NCBI GenBank assembly: GCA_020638735.1
Contig: JACKHZ010000008.1
Span: 620,001 to 684,000, forward strand
DNA: 64,000 nucleotides
Reading direction: 5' to 3'
DNA from: Planctomycetota bacterium
Lineage (GTDB): Bacteria; Planctomycetota; UBA1135; UBA2386
Both the position numbers and the translations under genes were made by a program. Shown here one piece after another: positions 27,170 through 36,970 of the stretch. The first letter of the stretch is position 1. The number at the start of each line of letters is the position of its first letter. The notes below the pieces were generated by a model. That model saw only the letters and a list, made by a program, of their open reading frames with translations, was not told the DNA's origin and made no database searches.

Positions 27170-28201
27170 ATGAACACCCGCCCCCCGAGGCGACGCCCCC
27201 CGTCGCAGTTGCTGTTCCTGTCGCTGTTCGCCGCCTGCCACGCGACGCCCGACCGCACCGCCGAACACCTCGACGAGGTCGAGCATCGCCTGCAGGCGCT
27301 CGAGGTGACGCAGTCGATGCAATGGCAGCTCGCCGAGCAGCTGCAGCTCGGCGCCGCACAGCCGGAGTCGCCGGCCACCGCCGAGCTGCTCGGCCGACTC
27401 GCCGCGTTGGTCGCTGCGCTGGAGGCCGCACCGAGCGGCCGCTTCGCCGTCGAAGCCACCGCGCACCCAGCAGGCGACGCGCCGGCCAGCGACCGGGCGG
27501 TGATCGAGGCGCTGCGCCGGGCGCTGTCGGTCGCCGAACGGCGCCGCGCGATCGCCATCGAGAACCTCGCCAACAGCCGCACGCCCGGTTACCACCGCCG
27601 CGTCCCGGTCGTCGCCGAGTGCGTCGACAAGGCCACCGGCATGGTCTTGCCGATGCTCTGCGGCATCGACGCCGTGCACGCCACCGGCGCGCTGACGATG
27701 ACCGAACGAAGCCTGGACGTCGCGCTCGACGGCGACGGCTGGTTGGTGGTGACCGCGCCGGGCGGAACGCCCCGGCTGTCGCGCGCCGGCAACCTGCAGA
27801 TCGACGCCTACGGACGCATCGTCACCGGTCAGGGCATGTTGCTGACGCCCGTGATCACCGTGCCGAACGACACGCTCGAGGTCAGCATCGACCCGGAGGG
27901 CCGCGTGAGCGGGCGCACGGCGCGCGACGCCGACACCGCGACACAGTTCGGCCGGATCCGGCTGGCGCGGGTGCCGTCGTGCTCGCCGACACCGATCGAC
28001 GCCGGCACCTACGCGCTGCCGAACGGCGTCGAGCCGCTGTTCGGCTGGCCCGGCGACCCCGGCTTCGCGCTCCTCAAGCAAGGCTTCCTCGAAGGTTCCA
28101 ACGTGCAACGCACCAACGAACTGATCGAGCTGCAGCTGATCGCCGCGGACATCACCACGCTGCGCCGCACCCTCGCCGCCCACGGCGTCTACGTTCGCTG
28201 A
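27170..28201 (+). CDS. lipoprotein with a flagellar FlgG/FlgF-like rod domain
   Basis: 343 residues. Lipobox FAAC with C23, a long alpha-helical spacer (residues 30-130, DEVEHRLQALEVTQSMQWQL), then a flagellar rod/hook module: ENLANSRTPGYHRR matches the N-terminal rod signature, DGDGWLVV and SRAGNLQID are the central FlgG segments, and GFLEGSNVQRTNELIELQ is the C-terminal signature. In true FlgG the rod signature is at the extreme N terminus; here it is 130 residues in, after a lipid anchor. No other flagellar gene is in the window. Confidence 0.8.
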   Translation: MNTRPPRRRPPSQLLFLSLFAACHATPDRTAEHLDEVEHRLQALEVTQSMQWQLAEQLQLGAAQPESPATAELLGRLAALVAALEAAPSGRFAVEATAHPAGDAPASDRAVIEALRRALSVAERRRAIAIENLANSRTPGYHRRVPVVAECVDKATGMVLPMLCGIDAVHATGALTMTERSLDVALDGDGWLVVTAPGGTPRLSRAGNLQIDAYGRIVTGQGMLLTPVITVPNDTLEVSIDPEGRVSGRTARDADTATQFGRIRLARVPSCSPTPIDAGTYALPNGVEPLFGWPGDPGFALLKQGFLEGSNVQRTNELIELQLIAADITTLRRTLAAHGVYVR

Positions 28202-28245
28202 TCGACCCGCTTGCCGTCGGCCCCCGTCGCGGCTACGCCAACGGC

Positions 28246-29520
<1,275 letters not shown>

Positions 29521-29531
29521 CCGGTCGCGCG

Positions 29532-30827
29532 CTACTTCGCCTTCGCCGCGGCGCGCAGTGCCTCGACCAGCGCGCGCACGCCGACCTTCAGCGCGCCGTC
29601 GTAGTCGGGGTAGTAGCCGCCGCTGTGCAGGCCGGGCACGTCGCCCTTCGCCTGCATCGCCGCGAGCCGCTCGGGTGCTATGGTGCCGAGGCGGAACATG
29701 CACAGCGGCACACCGGCGCCGCGCAGCCGGCCGAAGTCCTCGGCGGTCATCGCCGGCTGGATGGCGACGACGTGCTGCGAACCTAACGCAGCGACCATGC
29801 CGTCGCGCACCTTCGCCGTCAGCTGCTCGTCGTTGTAGAGCGCCGGCGTGCCCTCGCTGAACTCGATCACCGGCTCGCGCGCGCCGCTCGACGCGGCCGT
29901 CGCCGCGACCTTGCGGCGGATCGCCGCCGCGAGCTGCTGGCGCACCGCGTCGCTGTAGCTGCGCACCGTCAGCTGCAGGTGGCACGACGCCGGCACGATG
30001 TTGTGCTTCTCGCCGCCGTGGATCGAACCGACGGTGATCACCGCCGGCTCGACCGGGTCGATCTCGCGCGCGACGATCGTCTGCAGGTCGAGCACCAGCC
30101 GCGCCGCCTCGACGATCGGGTCGATCGTCAGGTGCGGCGCGGCGCCGTGGCCGCCCTTGCCGAACAGCGTGATGTCGACGCTGTCGACGTTGGCCATGCT
30201 CGGCCCGGTGCGCACGCCGAGGTCGCCGACCGCCAGGTCCGCGCTGCAGTGCAGCGCCAGCGCGAAGTCGGCGCGCGGGAAGCGCGTCAACAGGCCGTCG
30301 GCGAGCATCTTGTCCATGCCGCCGGAGCGCTCCTCGGCCGGCTGGAACACGAACACCACCGTGCCGGCGAACGCGTCGGGATGTGCCGCCAGGTAGCCAG
30401 CCGCGCCGAGCAGGCAGGTCATGTGCAGGTCGTGGCCGCAGGCGTGCATGACGCCGACCGCGCGCCCCTCGGCGCTCTCGGCGCGGATCTTCGACGCGTA
30501 CGGCAGGCCCGTCTGCTCGGCGACCGGCAGCGCGTCCATGTCGGCGCGCAGCAGCGCGACCGGGCCTTCGCCGCGGCGCAGCACGCCGACCACGCCGTTG
30601 CCACCGACGTGCTCGGTGACCTCCAGGCCCAGCTGGCGCAGCTCGGCGGCCATGCGCGCCGCGGTCTTCACCTCGCGGAACGACAGCTCCGGGTGCTCGT
30701 GCAGGTCGCGGTACAGCGCGCCGAGGCGTTCGCCCTCTCGGTCGAGCCAGGCGCCGATCGGGTCCTGCGCCGGCAGCGCGGACGGGAGGCCGAACAGGAA
30801 CGCGAACACCAGGTGGCGCGACAGCAT
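29532..30827 (-). CDS. M20 amidohydrolase, secreted
   Basis: 431 residues with signal peptide (FAFLFGLPSALPAQ). M20D hippurate/IAA-amino acid hydrolase-like metallopeptidase: LHEHPELSFRE, HACGHDLHM (metal Cys/His), QPAEERSGG, the dimerisation lid GKGGHGAAPH, and SGGYYPDYD near the end where the last metal histidine (LHSGG) lies. Hydrolyses N-acyl amino acids. The hexamer CAGACT is 6 nt before the ATG. Converges on the PLP enzyme with an 11 bp gap. Confidence 0.9.
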   Translation of the reverse strand: MLSRHLVFAFLFGLPSALPAQDPIGAWLDREGERLGALYRDLHEHPELSFREVKTAARMAAELRQLGLEVTEHVGGNGVVGVLRRGEGPVALLRADMDALPVAEQTGLPYASKIRAESAEGRAVGVMHACGHDLHMTCLLGAAGYLAAHPDAFAGTVVFVFQPAEERSGGMDKMLADGLLTRFPRADFALALHCSADLAVGDLGVRTGPSMANVDSVDITLFGKGGHGAAPHLTIDPIVEAARLVLDLQTIVAREIDPVEPAVITVGSIHGGEKHNIVPASCHLQLTVRSYSDAVRQQLAAAIRRKVAATAASSGAREPVIEFSEGTPALYNDEQLTAKVRDGMVAALGSQHVVAIQPAMTAEDFGRLRGAGVPLCMFRLGTIAPERLAAMQAKGDVPGLHSGGYYPDYDGALKVGVRALVEALRAAAKAK

Positions 30828-30873
30828 GGCGACAGTCTGCCGCCGCGCGGCCGCGCCGTCACGCGCGACGCCC

Positions 30874-32082
30874 TCAGCAGTGCTCGAGCGCCAGCAGCGC
30901 GTAGCAGGTGCAGAGGATGTCGAGGTTCTCGTACCAACGACCGTTCTGCTCGTTGAGCCACGAACCGTCGTCGCGCTGGATCTTCTCGACCTGCTCGCGC
31001 AGCGCCTTCCTCCAGTCGATCTTCGCCGCCTTCGAAGCGGTCGTCGCCGGCTTGTCGATCGCGTCGATGCCGACCGCGTCGAGCGCCTGCGCCATCAGCA
31101 TGTAGTAGTAGAACAGGCCCTGATAGCGCGTCTTCTCGTCGGCCTTCGGGTCGGCGCCCGGGTTCTCGGTGACCGTCCAGTGCTCGCCGATCCACCTCAC
31201 CGCCGCCTGCACGCGCGGGTCCTCGGCGTCGACGCCGCACAGCGTGTAGGTCTTGAGCAGCGCGTAGGTCATCGAGCCGTAGCTGCGCGGCGTGACGCTG
31301 TTGTCGGGGTGCACGACGTAGCCCGCCGGCGACTCGCCCGGGTAGTAGACCGCGCCGCCGTCGTCGCCGACCGACAGCTTGCCGTGCTCGCCGCTGCCGG
31401 CGTCGATCGTCAGCTTGCCGTCGAGGTCGTTGCCCTTCTTGACGTTCTGCACGCGCTGCAAGAACACCTGGGCGCGGCGGAAGGCCTCGTCGTCGACGCC
31501 GAGCCCGGTCGTGCGCAGCGCCGCGATCGAGAACTGCATGTTGCTGAGGTCGGCGCGCTCGCCGCGGCTGCCGTAGCCGATGCCGCCGTACTCCTGGTCG
31601 CCCGGCTTGGTGCCGGTGGCCTCGGTCTTCTGGATGCCGAGCACGTACTTCTGCGCCTTCTGCATCGCCGCCTTCGCCTCCTCGGCGTGCTGCCAGCGGC
31701 CGAGCGCCATCACCACCGCGCAGGTCGTGTAGTTGGGCACGTTGCGGCCGAACGAGCCGTCGTCGTTCTGCTGCGTCAGCACCCAGCGCAGGCCCTGGTC
31801 GATGACCGCCTGCTCGGCTTCGCTGCGCTGCGCCACGGGCTTCGACTGCAGCGCGGCGATCGCCAGCGAGGTGAAGCCGGCGTCGGGGAACGAACGCTGC
31901 CCCATCTGCACCGAGAACACGCCCTTCTCCTGCTTGGTGGCCAGGAAGTCGCAGCCGCGCTGCTGCGCCTCGCTCCACGTGGCCTCGTGGGCCGTCTTCT
32001 CCTGGGCCGACGACACGGCGGCGAGCAGCAGCACGGGGGCGAACATCGCGCGGCGCGCGATCCGGAGGGGATGGTCGGTCAT
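30874..32082 (-). CDS. secreted prenyltransferase/squalene oxidase-repeat protein
   Basis: 402 residues. Signal peptide (APVLLLAAVSSAQE) then alpha/alpha-toroid repeats of the prenyltransferase/terpene cyclase type (FTSLAIAALQSKP, LRWVLTQQNDDGSFG, SYGSMTYALLKTYTLCG, QRDDGSWLNE). Planctomycetes have many such exported proteins; the catalytic Asp motifs of real cyclases (DXDDTA) are not seen, so a binding or structural role is more likely. Confidence 0.82.
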   Translation of the reverse strand: MTDHPLRIARRAMFAPVLLLAAVSSAQEKTAHEATWSEAQQRGCDFLATKQEKGVFSVQMGQRSFPDAGFTSLAIAALQSKPVAQRSEAEQAVIDQGLRWVLTQQNDDGSFGRNVPNYTTCAVVMALGRWQHAEEAKAAMQKAQKYVLGIQKTEATGTKPGDQEYGGIGYGSRGERADLSNMQFSIAALRTTGLGVDDEAFRRAQVFLQRVQNVKKGNDLDGKLTIDAGSGEHGKLSVGDDGGAVYYPGESPAGYVVHPDNSVTPRSYGSMTYALLKTYTLCGVDAEDPRVQAAVRWIGEHWTVTENPGADPKADEKTRYQGLFYYYMLMAQALDAVGIDAIDKPATTASKAAKIDWRKALREQVEKIQRDDGSWLNEQNGRWYENLDILCTCYALLALEHC

Positions 32083-32204
32083 GGGGCTCTCGCGAACGGA
32101 AGCTGGGGTCGCCTGGTGCAGATCAACTGACGTGCCCGACGCCGCTCTCCTCGGGCGACACGCCGGCGAGGGACAACGATAACCCACCGCGCCCGATCGC
32201 CGGG

Positions 32205-32714
32205 TCAGCGCGTGTCCATCGCCGCCTCGGCGAGGCGCTTGACCAGGTTGATCTGCCCTGAGTGGTAGAGGTCGTGCGCGGCGGCGCCGGTGACGAGATC
32301 GACCAATCGCCATTCGCCGCGCGGCGCGGCGAGCTCCCGGTCCTCCAGGCCCGCCACCGCCGCGCGCAGCAGCGCGTGCTGCTCGTCGAGCAGCGCGACG
32401 TCGGCGGCGAGCGCCTTCGCGTCGGGCGCTGCGGGCAACTTCGGGAAGTTGCTGCCCGGCCGCGGGAACTTCGGCGTGTCCGGCAGCAGCTTCTTGCGCA
32501 CGACGTACTTCCAGTAGGCGGCGTGCAGCAGGTAATCCCAGACGCTGCAGCGGCCGGGCGCCGGCCGCCACAGCGCGGTCGCCGGCGCGAGCCCGCGCAG
32601 CGTGCCGCGCAGCGAGGTGCCGTGCCACGACCTGCCGCGATAGGCGCGGTCGAGCTGGTCCAGCAGCACCGCGACGATCCCGCCGCCCGAACCGCCCTTG
32701 CGCGCAGTCGCCAT
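32205..32714 (-). CDS. DinB-like four-helix protein
   Basis: 169 residues of the DinB/YfiT-like superfamily, four-helix bundles that bind a divalent metal with three histidines and often act as thiol S-transferases. CSVWDYLLHAAYW carries the first histidine and AAHDLYHSGQINL the C-terminal pair. GATGCT lies 6 nt before the ATG. No operon partner. Confidence 0.8.
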   Translation of the reverse strand: MATARKGGSGGGIVAVLLDQLDRAYRGRSWHGTSLRGTLRGLAPATALWRPAPGRCSVWDYLLHAAYWKYVVRKKLLPDTPKFPRPGSNFPKLPAAPDAKALAADVALLDEQHALLRAAVAGLEDRELAAPRGEWRLVDLVTGAAAHDLYHSGQINLVKRLAEAAMDTR

Positions 32715-32809
32715 CGGCGCAGCATCCGCCGGGCAGCGGCGCGGTCAAGAGCGGTGGCCGACGAGCGTGTTTGTCGCCGGGGCAGTCGCTGCGTAACGTG
32801 TTCCGCCCC

Positions 32810-34036
32810 ATGTCCCGCACCTCCTTCCCGCGCCACAAGATCCGCATCACCCTGCTCGAGAACGTGCACCCGGCCGCCTGCGATGCGCTGACCGCCGCCG
32901 GCTACGACGTGCAGGTGATCCCGCGCGCGCTGGAAGGGGACGAGCTGGCCCAGGTCATGCGCGAGTCGCACGTCGTCGGCCTGCGCTCGCGCACCAAGCT
33001 GCGCAGCGCCCAGCTCGAGCTCGGCGGCCGCCTGCTGGCGATCGGCTGCTTCTCGGTCGGCACCGACCAGGTCGACATCGGCGACGCGGCGCGACTCGGC
33101 GTGCCGGTGTTCAACGCGCCACACGCCAGCACCCGTTCGGTCGCCGAGCTGACGATGGGCTGCGTCGTCGCGCTGGCGCGCCGGCTCGGCGACAAGAGTC
33201 AGATGCTGCACCACGGCCAGTGGGACAAGTCGCCCGCCGGCGCGCACGAGGTGCGCGGCCGCACGATCGGCATCGTCGGCTACGGCCACATCGGCCAGCA
33301 GGTCGGCCTGCTCGCCGAGGCGTTCGGCATGCGGGTGCTGTTCCACGACATCCAGAAGAAGCTGCCGCTCGGGCTGGCGCGCCCGCTGGCGTCGCTCGAC
33401 GAGCTGCTGGCCGAGGCGGACTTCGTCTCGCTGCACGTGCCCAACACCGACCTGACGCGCGGCATGATCGGCGCGGCCCAGCTGGCGACGATGAAGGCGG
33501 GCAGCTACCTGATCAACCACAGCCGCGGCAGCGTCGTCGACATCGACGCGCTCGCCGACGTGCTGCAGAGCGGCCACCTGCACGGCGCGGCGATCGACGT
33601 GTTCCCGAGCGAGCCGACGCCGGTCGTGGCCGCGTGGCAGTGCAAGCTCGCCGGCCTGCCCAACGTGCTGCTGTCGCCGCACGTCGGCGGCAACACCGAG
33701 GAGGCGCAGCGCAACATCGGCCTCGAGGTCGCGCACTCGATCGAAGCGTTCGTCGACCGCGGCTCGACCGAGGGCGCCGTCAACTTCCCCGAGATCAACA
33801 TGCCGTCGCGCGACGGCACGCACCGCGTGCTCAACGTGCACCGCAACGTTCCGGGCGTGCTGGTCGCGGTGAACACCATCGTCGCCGAGCTCGGCGCCAA
33901 CATCGAGGCGCAGCACCTCGAGACCACGCGCGACGTCGGCTACCTGGTGATGGACGTCGACCAGCAGCTGTCGGACGCAGTGCACGAGCGCATCGCCGCG
34001 CTGCCGTTCAGCGTCCGCACGCGCATCCTCTACTGA
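32810..34036 (+). CDS. serA: D-3-phosphoglycerate dehydrogenase
   Basis: 408 residues, about the length of E. coli SerA (410). First step of serine synthesis, NAD-dependent. Catalytic domain pieces: VVGLRSRTKL, AIGCFSVGTDQVD, NAPHASTRSVAELTMG; the Rossmann motif GIVGYGHIGQQVG; NHSRGSVVDIDAL (catalytic Arg region) and LSPHVGGNTEEAQ (catalytic His). The C-terminal 85 residues (VHRNVPGVLVAVNTIVAELG) form an ACT domain, so feedback by serine is likely. ATG at 32810, with TAACGT 10 nt upstream. Confidence 0.95.
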   Translation: MSRTSFPRHKIRITLLENVHPAACDALTAAGYDVQVIPRALEGDELAQVMRESHVVGLRSRTKLRSAQLELGGRLLAIGCFSVGTDQVDIGDAARLGVPVFNAPHASTRSVAELTMGCVVALARRLGDKSQMLHHGQWDKSPAGAHEVRGRTIGIVGYGHIGQQVGLLAEAFGMRVLFHDIQKKLPLGLARPLASLDELLAEADFVSLHVPNTDLTRGMIGAAQLATMKAGSYLINHSRGSVVDIDALADVLQSGHLHGAAIDVFPSEPTPVVAAWQCKLAGLPNVLLSPHVGGNTEEAQRNIGLEVAHSIEAFVDRGSTEGAVNFPEINMPSRDGTHRVLNVHRNVPGVLVAVNTIVAELGANIEAQHLETTRDVGYLVMDVDQQLSDAVHERIAALPFSVRTRILY

Positions 34037-34067
34037 TGGCGCCGGGCGCCGGACCTGGAACGCAATC

Positions 34068-34097
34068 GGGCCGCGACGCCTCTCGACGTCGCGGCCC
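34068..34097. terminator. perfect hairpin between convergent serA and the HMA gene
   Basis: GGGCCGCGACG and CGTCGCGGCCC form an 11-bp perfect stem with an 8-nt loop. No T run follows, but its place between two converging genes suggests a bidirectional transcription end. Confidence 0.6.
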
Positions 34098-34106
34098 GTT
34101 GCGTGG

Positions 34107-34125
34107 GCGCACCGCATCGGTGCGC
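34107..34125. terminator. second perfect hairpin in the same gap
   Basis: GCGCACCG and CGGTGCGC pair with a CAT loop, 9 bp after the first hairpin. Likely part of the same transcription end. Confidence 0.5.
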
Positions 34126-34142
34126 GGCCAGGCAGAGATCGC

Positions 34143-34757
34143 CTAGGCCTTCTCCATCTTGCGCAGGCGCAGCTTCTCGGTCTTGGCCAGCGCCTCCTCC
34201 ATCTGCTCCTTGGTCACCTTGTCCTTGTCCTTGACGTAGACGAGGGCCTTGCCGTTCAGCCCGTTCGGGTGAACCCGGATCACGCCATCCAGCTTGCTCA
34301 AGACGTCACGCGTCTCGACGGCGGTAGCGCCTCAAGCCAGTCCGGCGATCGAACACTCGTAGACGACCTCCGCCTTCGGCAGCTCGACCTCGCGGAGCAC
34401 GCGGATCGTCACGCCCTTGCCGGCGCGCTTGTCCACGAGAAGCTCGTTGAGCTCGGTCTTGAAGGCGTCGGCCTCCGGCTGCTTCTTCGGGTTCTTGAAC
34501 TCGAAGTAGCCGACACCGGTGGTGTCGAAGACCAGATCCTTGATGTCCTTGTGCTTGTCGAGGATCGAACTGACCCTCTTGGCCGTCGAGGCCGCGCCTC
34601 AACCGCCGATGCCGGAAACTTCGATCCGCCAGAGCTTCTCGGTGTTCGCCTTCGCCTCGGTCTGCTGGCCCTCGGTCTTCTGACCTTCCGTCTTCTGGGC
34701 CACGACCGGGGCGACCAGCGCGAACGCCGCAAGCATCACACTTGCCGTCAGTCGCAT
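34143..34757 (-). CDS. candidate selenoprotein: periplasmic protein with two HMA domains and two in-frame UGA codons
   Basis: 204 residues if both UGA codons are read. ATG at 34757 has a strong AGGAG 7 nt upstream. Signal peptide (ASVMLAAFALVAPVVAQ), a QKTEGQKTEGQQTE linker, then two domains with heavy-metal-associated (HMA, MerP-like) layout. Domain 1: WRIEVSGIGG, UGA at codon 53 (34601-34599), GAASTAKRVSSILDKH, then DIKDLVFDTTGVGYFEF. Domain 2: EVVYECSIAGLA, UGA at codon 142 (34334-34332), GATAVETRDVLSKLDGV, then VRVHP-type strands. In domain 2 GLA-U lines up with the GMTC of HMA metal loops, placing Sec at the first metal cysteine; the second cysteine is absent. The only Cys of the mature part is C135. 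Frame stays open and protein-like through both UGAs to a TAG. Each UGA is followed by GGCGC and by a SECIS-like hairpin. Alternative: a pseudogene with two identical-type stops, less likely. Confidence 0.85.
34298..34318 (-). promoter_or_regulatory. SECIS-like hairpin after UGA codon 142 of the HMA gene
   Basis: On the mRNA strand TCGAGACG pairs with CGTCTTGA (8 bp, one G-U) around a 5-nt loop CGTGA, with G at loop position 2. It begins 13 nt after the UGA and the loop is 21 nt away. Confidence 0.7.
34560..34578 (-). promoter_or_regulatory. SECIS-like hairpin after UGA codon 53 of the HMA gene
   Basis: GAGGGTC pairs with GATCCTC (7 bp, one G-U) around a 5-nt loop AGTTC, with G at loop position 2. 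The loop is 27 nt after the UGA. Shorter alternative stems exist closer to the UGA. Confidence 0.65.
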
Positions 34758-34943
34758 CAGGTTTCTCCTGTGGTGGGTGTCTGCGCGCGGACGCCGCGCG
34801 GGGACAGGCGCGGAGTATCGGCAGCGCCGGCCGTCGGCGCAAACACCCCACCCAGAATGACGGCCAGGCGCATCCCTGGATTGGCCGCCCACCGCGCCCC
34901 CGATCCGGGGTCCGCTCCGGTCCCGAGCCTGACCACCGACCGG

Positions 34944-35816
34944 TCAGGCCTGGCCCAGCAGGTGCTGCAACAGCCGCGGCAACCGCGCCCGCCAGCTGTC
35001 CTCGTGGTGCGTGCCGTCGATCTGCTCGGCCAGCACCCGGTCGCCGCAACGCCGCTTCAACACCTCGAACAGCTGGCCACAGTGGTCGCGGATCGGTTCG
35101 CCCTCGCCGCTGCCGACGTCGGCGGCGATGCGCGCGTCGCAGCGTTCGCGTTCTTCGGCGAAGCGCGTCAGCCAGCCTTCGTCGACCCAGGCCGACGGCG
35201 ACAGCGCCAGCGCCGCGCCGAACACGTCGGGCCGCGCCAGCGCGCCATAGAGCGCCGCGAAGCCGCCGATCGAGAAGCCGGCGAGCATGCGTTCGGCCGG
35301 GTTCTCGGTCAGCGACAGCCCGCGCAGGCGGCGGCGCAACGCCGGCAGCACCTCGTGCTCGAGCAGGTCGAGGTAGGCGTCGCCCTGCCCGCCGAACTCG
35401 CTGTCGCCGAGCCGCGCGCGGATCGGCACGTAGTGGTCGGCGCGCGAACTGGCATGGGTGGCGATCGCCACCACCATGGCCGGCCGGATCGCGCCGCGGC
35501 ACAACAACCCGTCCATGACCCGGTGCAGCTGCAGCGTGCCCGACTGCTGCCACGGCGGCACCGCGCGATGGTTGGCGGCCTCGAACGCCTTGTGGCCGTC
35601 GTTGACCAGCAACAGCGGCAACGGCGCGTCGCCGCGCAGCTCCGGCGCGGGCACGTAGACGCGCAGCATGCGCATGCCCGGCAGCCGCTGGCAGTCGAGC
35701 AGCAGGTCGTGGATCTCGCCGCGCCCGTGCCGCGGCATCGCCAGCGCGTGCAGCTCGGGCGACGCGGGCAGGTCGCTGAGCTCGTGCGGCATGTCGTGGG
35801 CGATGCGGCAGGTCAT
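34944..35816 (-). CDS. putative esterase, enterochelin-esterase-like alpha/beta hydrolase
   Basis: 290 residues without signal peptide. Esterase D/IroE-like fold: MLRVYVPAPE and PLPLLLVNDGHKAF (oxyanion region), nucleophile S182 in GFSIGGFAALYG, acid in the SAWVDEGW region and a C-terminal histidine (GTHHEDSW). Hydrolyses esters; natural substrate unknown. Lies 186 bp upstream of the HMA gene in the same direction; that gap holds a GATACT hexamer and the AGGAG of the HMA gene. Confidence 0.85.
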   Translation of the reverse strand: MTCRIAHDMPHELSDLPASPELHALAMPRHGRGEIHDLLLDCQRLPGMRMLRVYVPAPELRGDAPLPLLLVNDGHKAFEAANHRAVPPWQQSGTLQLHRVMDGLLCRGAIRPAMVVAIATHASSRADHYVPIRARLGDSEFGGQGDAYLDLLEHEVLPALRRRLRGLSLTENPAERMLAGFSIGGFAALYGALARPDVFGAALALSPSAWVDEGWLTRFAEERERCDARIAADVGSGEGEPIRDHCGQLFEVLKRRCGDRVLAEQIDGTHHEDSWRARLPRLLQHLLGQA

Positions 35817-35833
35817 CGGGGCGCGCAGCTTAG

Positions 35834-36964
35834 CCGCCGGTCGCGAAGGCTCAGCACCTTCTCGCCAAGGTGCTGGCGAAGCGAGGCAAGCACGCCGAGG
35901 CCGAACCCCTGCTGCGGGAGGCGCTGCACACCTGTCGCGAGGCGCACCCCGACGGGGACGTCACGACCGCCGACGTCATCCTCGACCTGGCCATCTCGTT
36001 GCATCCACAGCAGCGGCTCGCGACGTTGGAACCGGAGCTGCGCGAGGCCGTCGCGATCCTGCGCCGCGGGCTGCCCGGCACGCACGCCATGCTGCGGCAC
36101 ACCCTGCCGTGGCTGACCTACCTCGTGCTCGGGCGGAAGGACTACACCGAGGCCATCTCGCTGCTGCAGGAGCAGGTGGAGATCCTGCGGGCCAAGCCGG
36201 TGATCGAACCGGAGCGGCTGCTCAGCGACCTGCGCTCACTGGGCCACGCCTACTACTGCCTGAGGGACTTCGCGAAGGCGGTGCCGGCGTACGAGGAGGC
36301 GCTGACCCGGAGCACGGCCGCGACCGGACCGCACTCGCAGCAGTCCCTGGAGATCGCGGCGGACCTCGGTGTGAACTACCTGCTCAGCGGTCGCCCGGCC
36401 GAGTCGATCCCGCCGAGCGAAGCCGCCTGGCGGGCCCGGTATGAGTACCCGAACCTCGAGTGGTGCGGCATCAACCTGCTCGATGCGTACATCCGCACGG
36501 CCACCGAGCCGCAGCCCGCGAACCGCGCCAACGCGGTCGCGGTGGCGAACGAGCTGCTCGCCAGCGTGACCGAGCGACCGGCGGACGAGGGCCTCTACGT
36601 GGTACAGCGCATCGCGGCTCTGAGCTCGCAGCTGCTGCGCGCGCAATCATGGAGTGAAGCGGAGCCGCTGTTGCGCGGCGTGCTCGCGTTCCACGCCGCG
36701 GCGAAGCCCGACGACTGGACGACGTTCAACACCCGGTCGATGCTCGGCGAGGCGTTGCTGGCGCAGGGCCAGCTCGAGGAGGCCGAGCCGCTGCTGCGCA
36801 CGGGCTATCAGGGCTTGAAGGAGCGCGAGGCGCAGCTGCCCGAGAACGCCAGAGAGCGCGTCGCCGAAGCCCTGGCGCGGCTGGTGCGGCTCTGCGAAGC
36901 CAAGGGCGAGCGGGACGAAGCCGCGACGTGGCAGTCGCTGCTCGATGCCGAGCGCGCGCGGTGA
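35834..36964 (+). pseudogene. C-terminal TPR remnant of a Ser/Thr kinase-type protein
   Basis: About 376 codons of TPRs (AEAEPLLREALHTC, YTEAISLLQEQVEIL, LGEALLAQGQLEEAEPLL) ending in GYQGLKEREAQLP ... VRLCEAKGERDEAATWQSLL, the standard end of planctomycete eukaryotic-type kinases with C-terminal TPRs. The first TPR (AQHLLAKVLAKRGKHAEA) begins upstream of the only usable start (GTG at 35870) and is cut by a TAG at 35831, so the kinase domain is missing. It may still be translated from the GTG. Confidence 0.7.
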
Positions 36965-36970
36965 CCGGCC

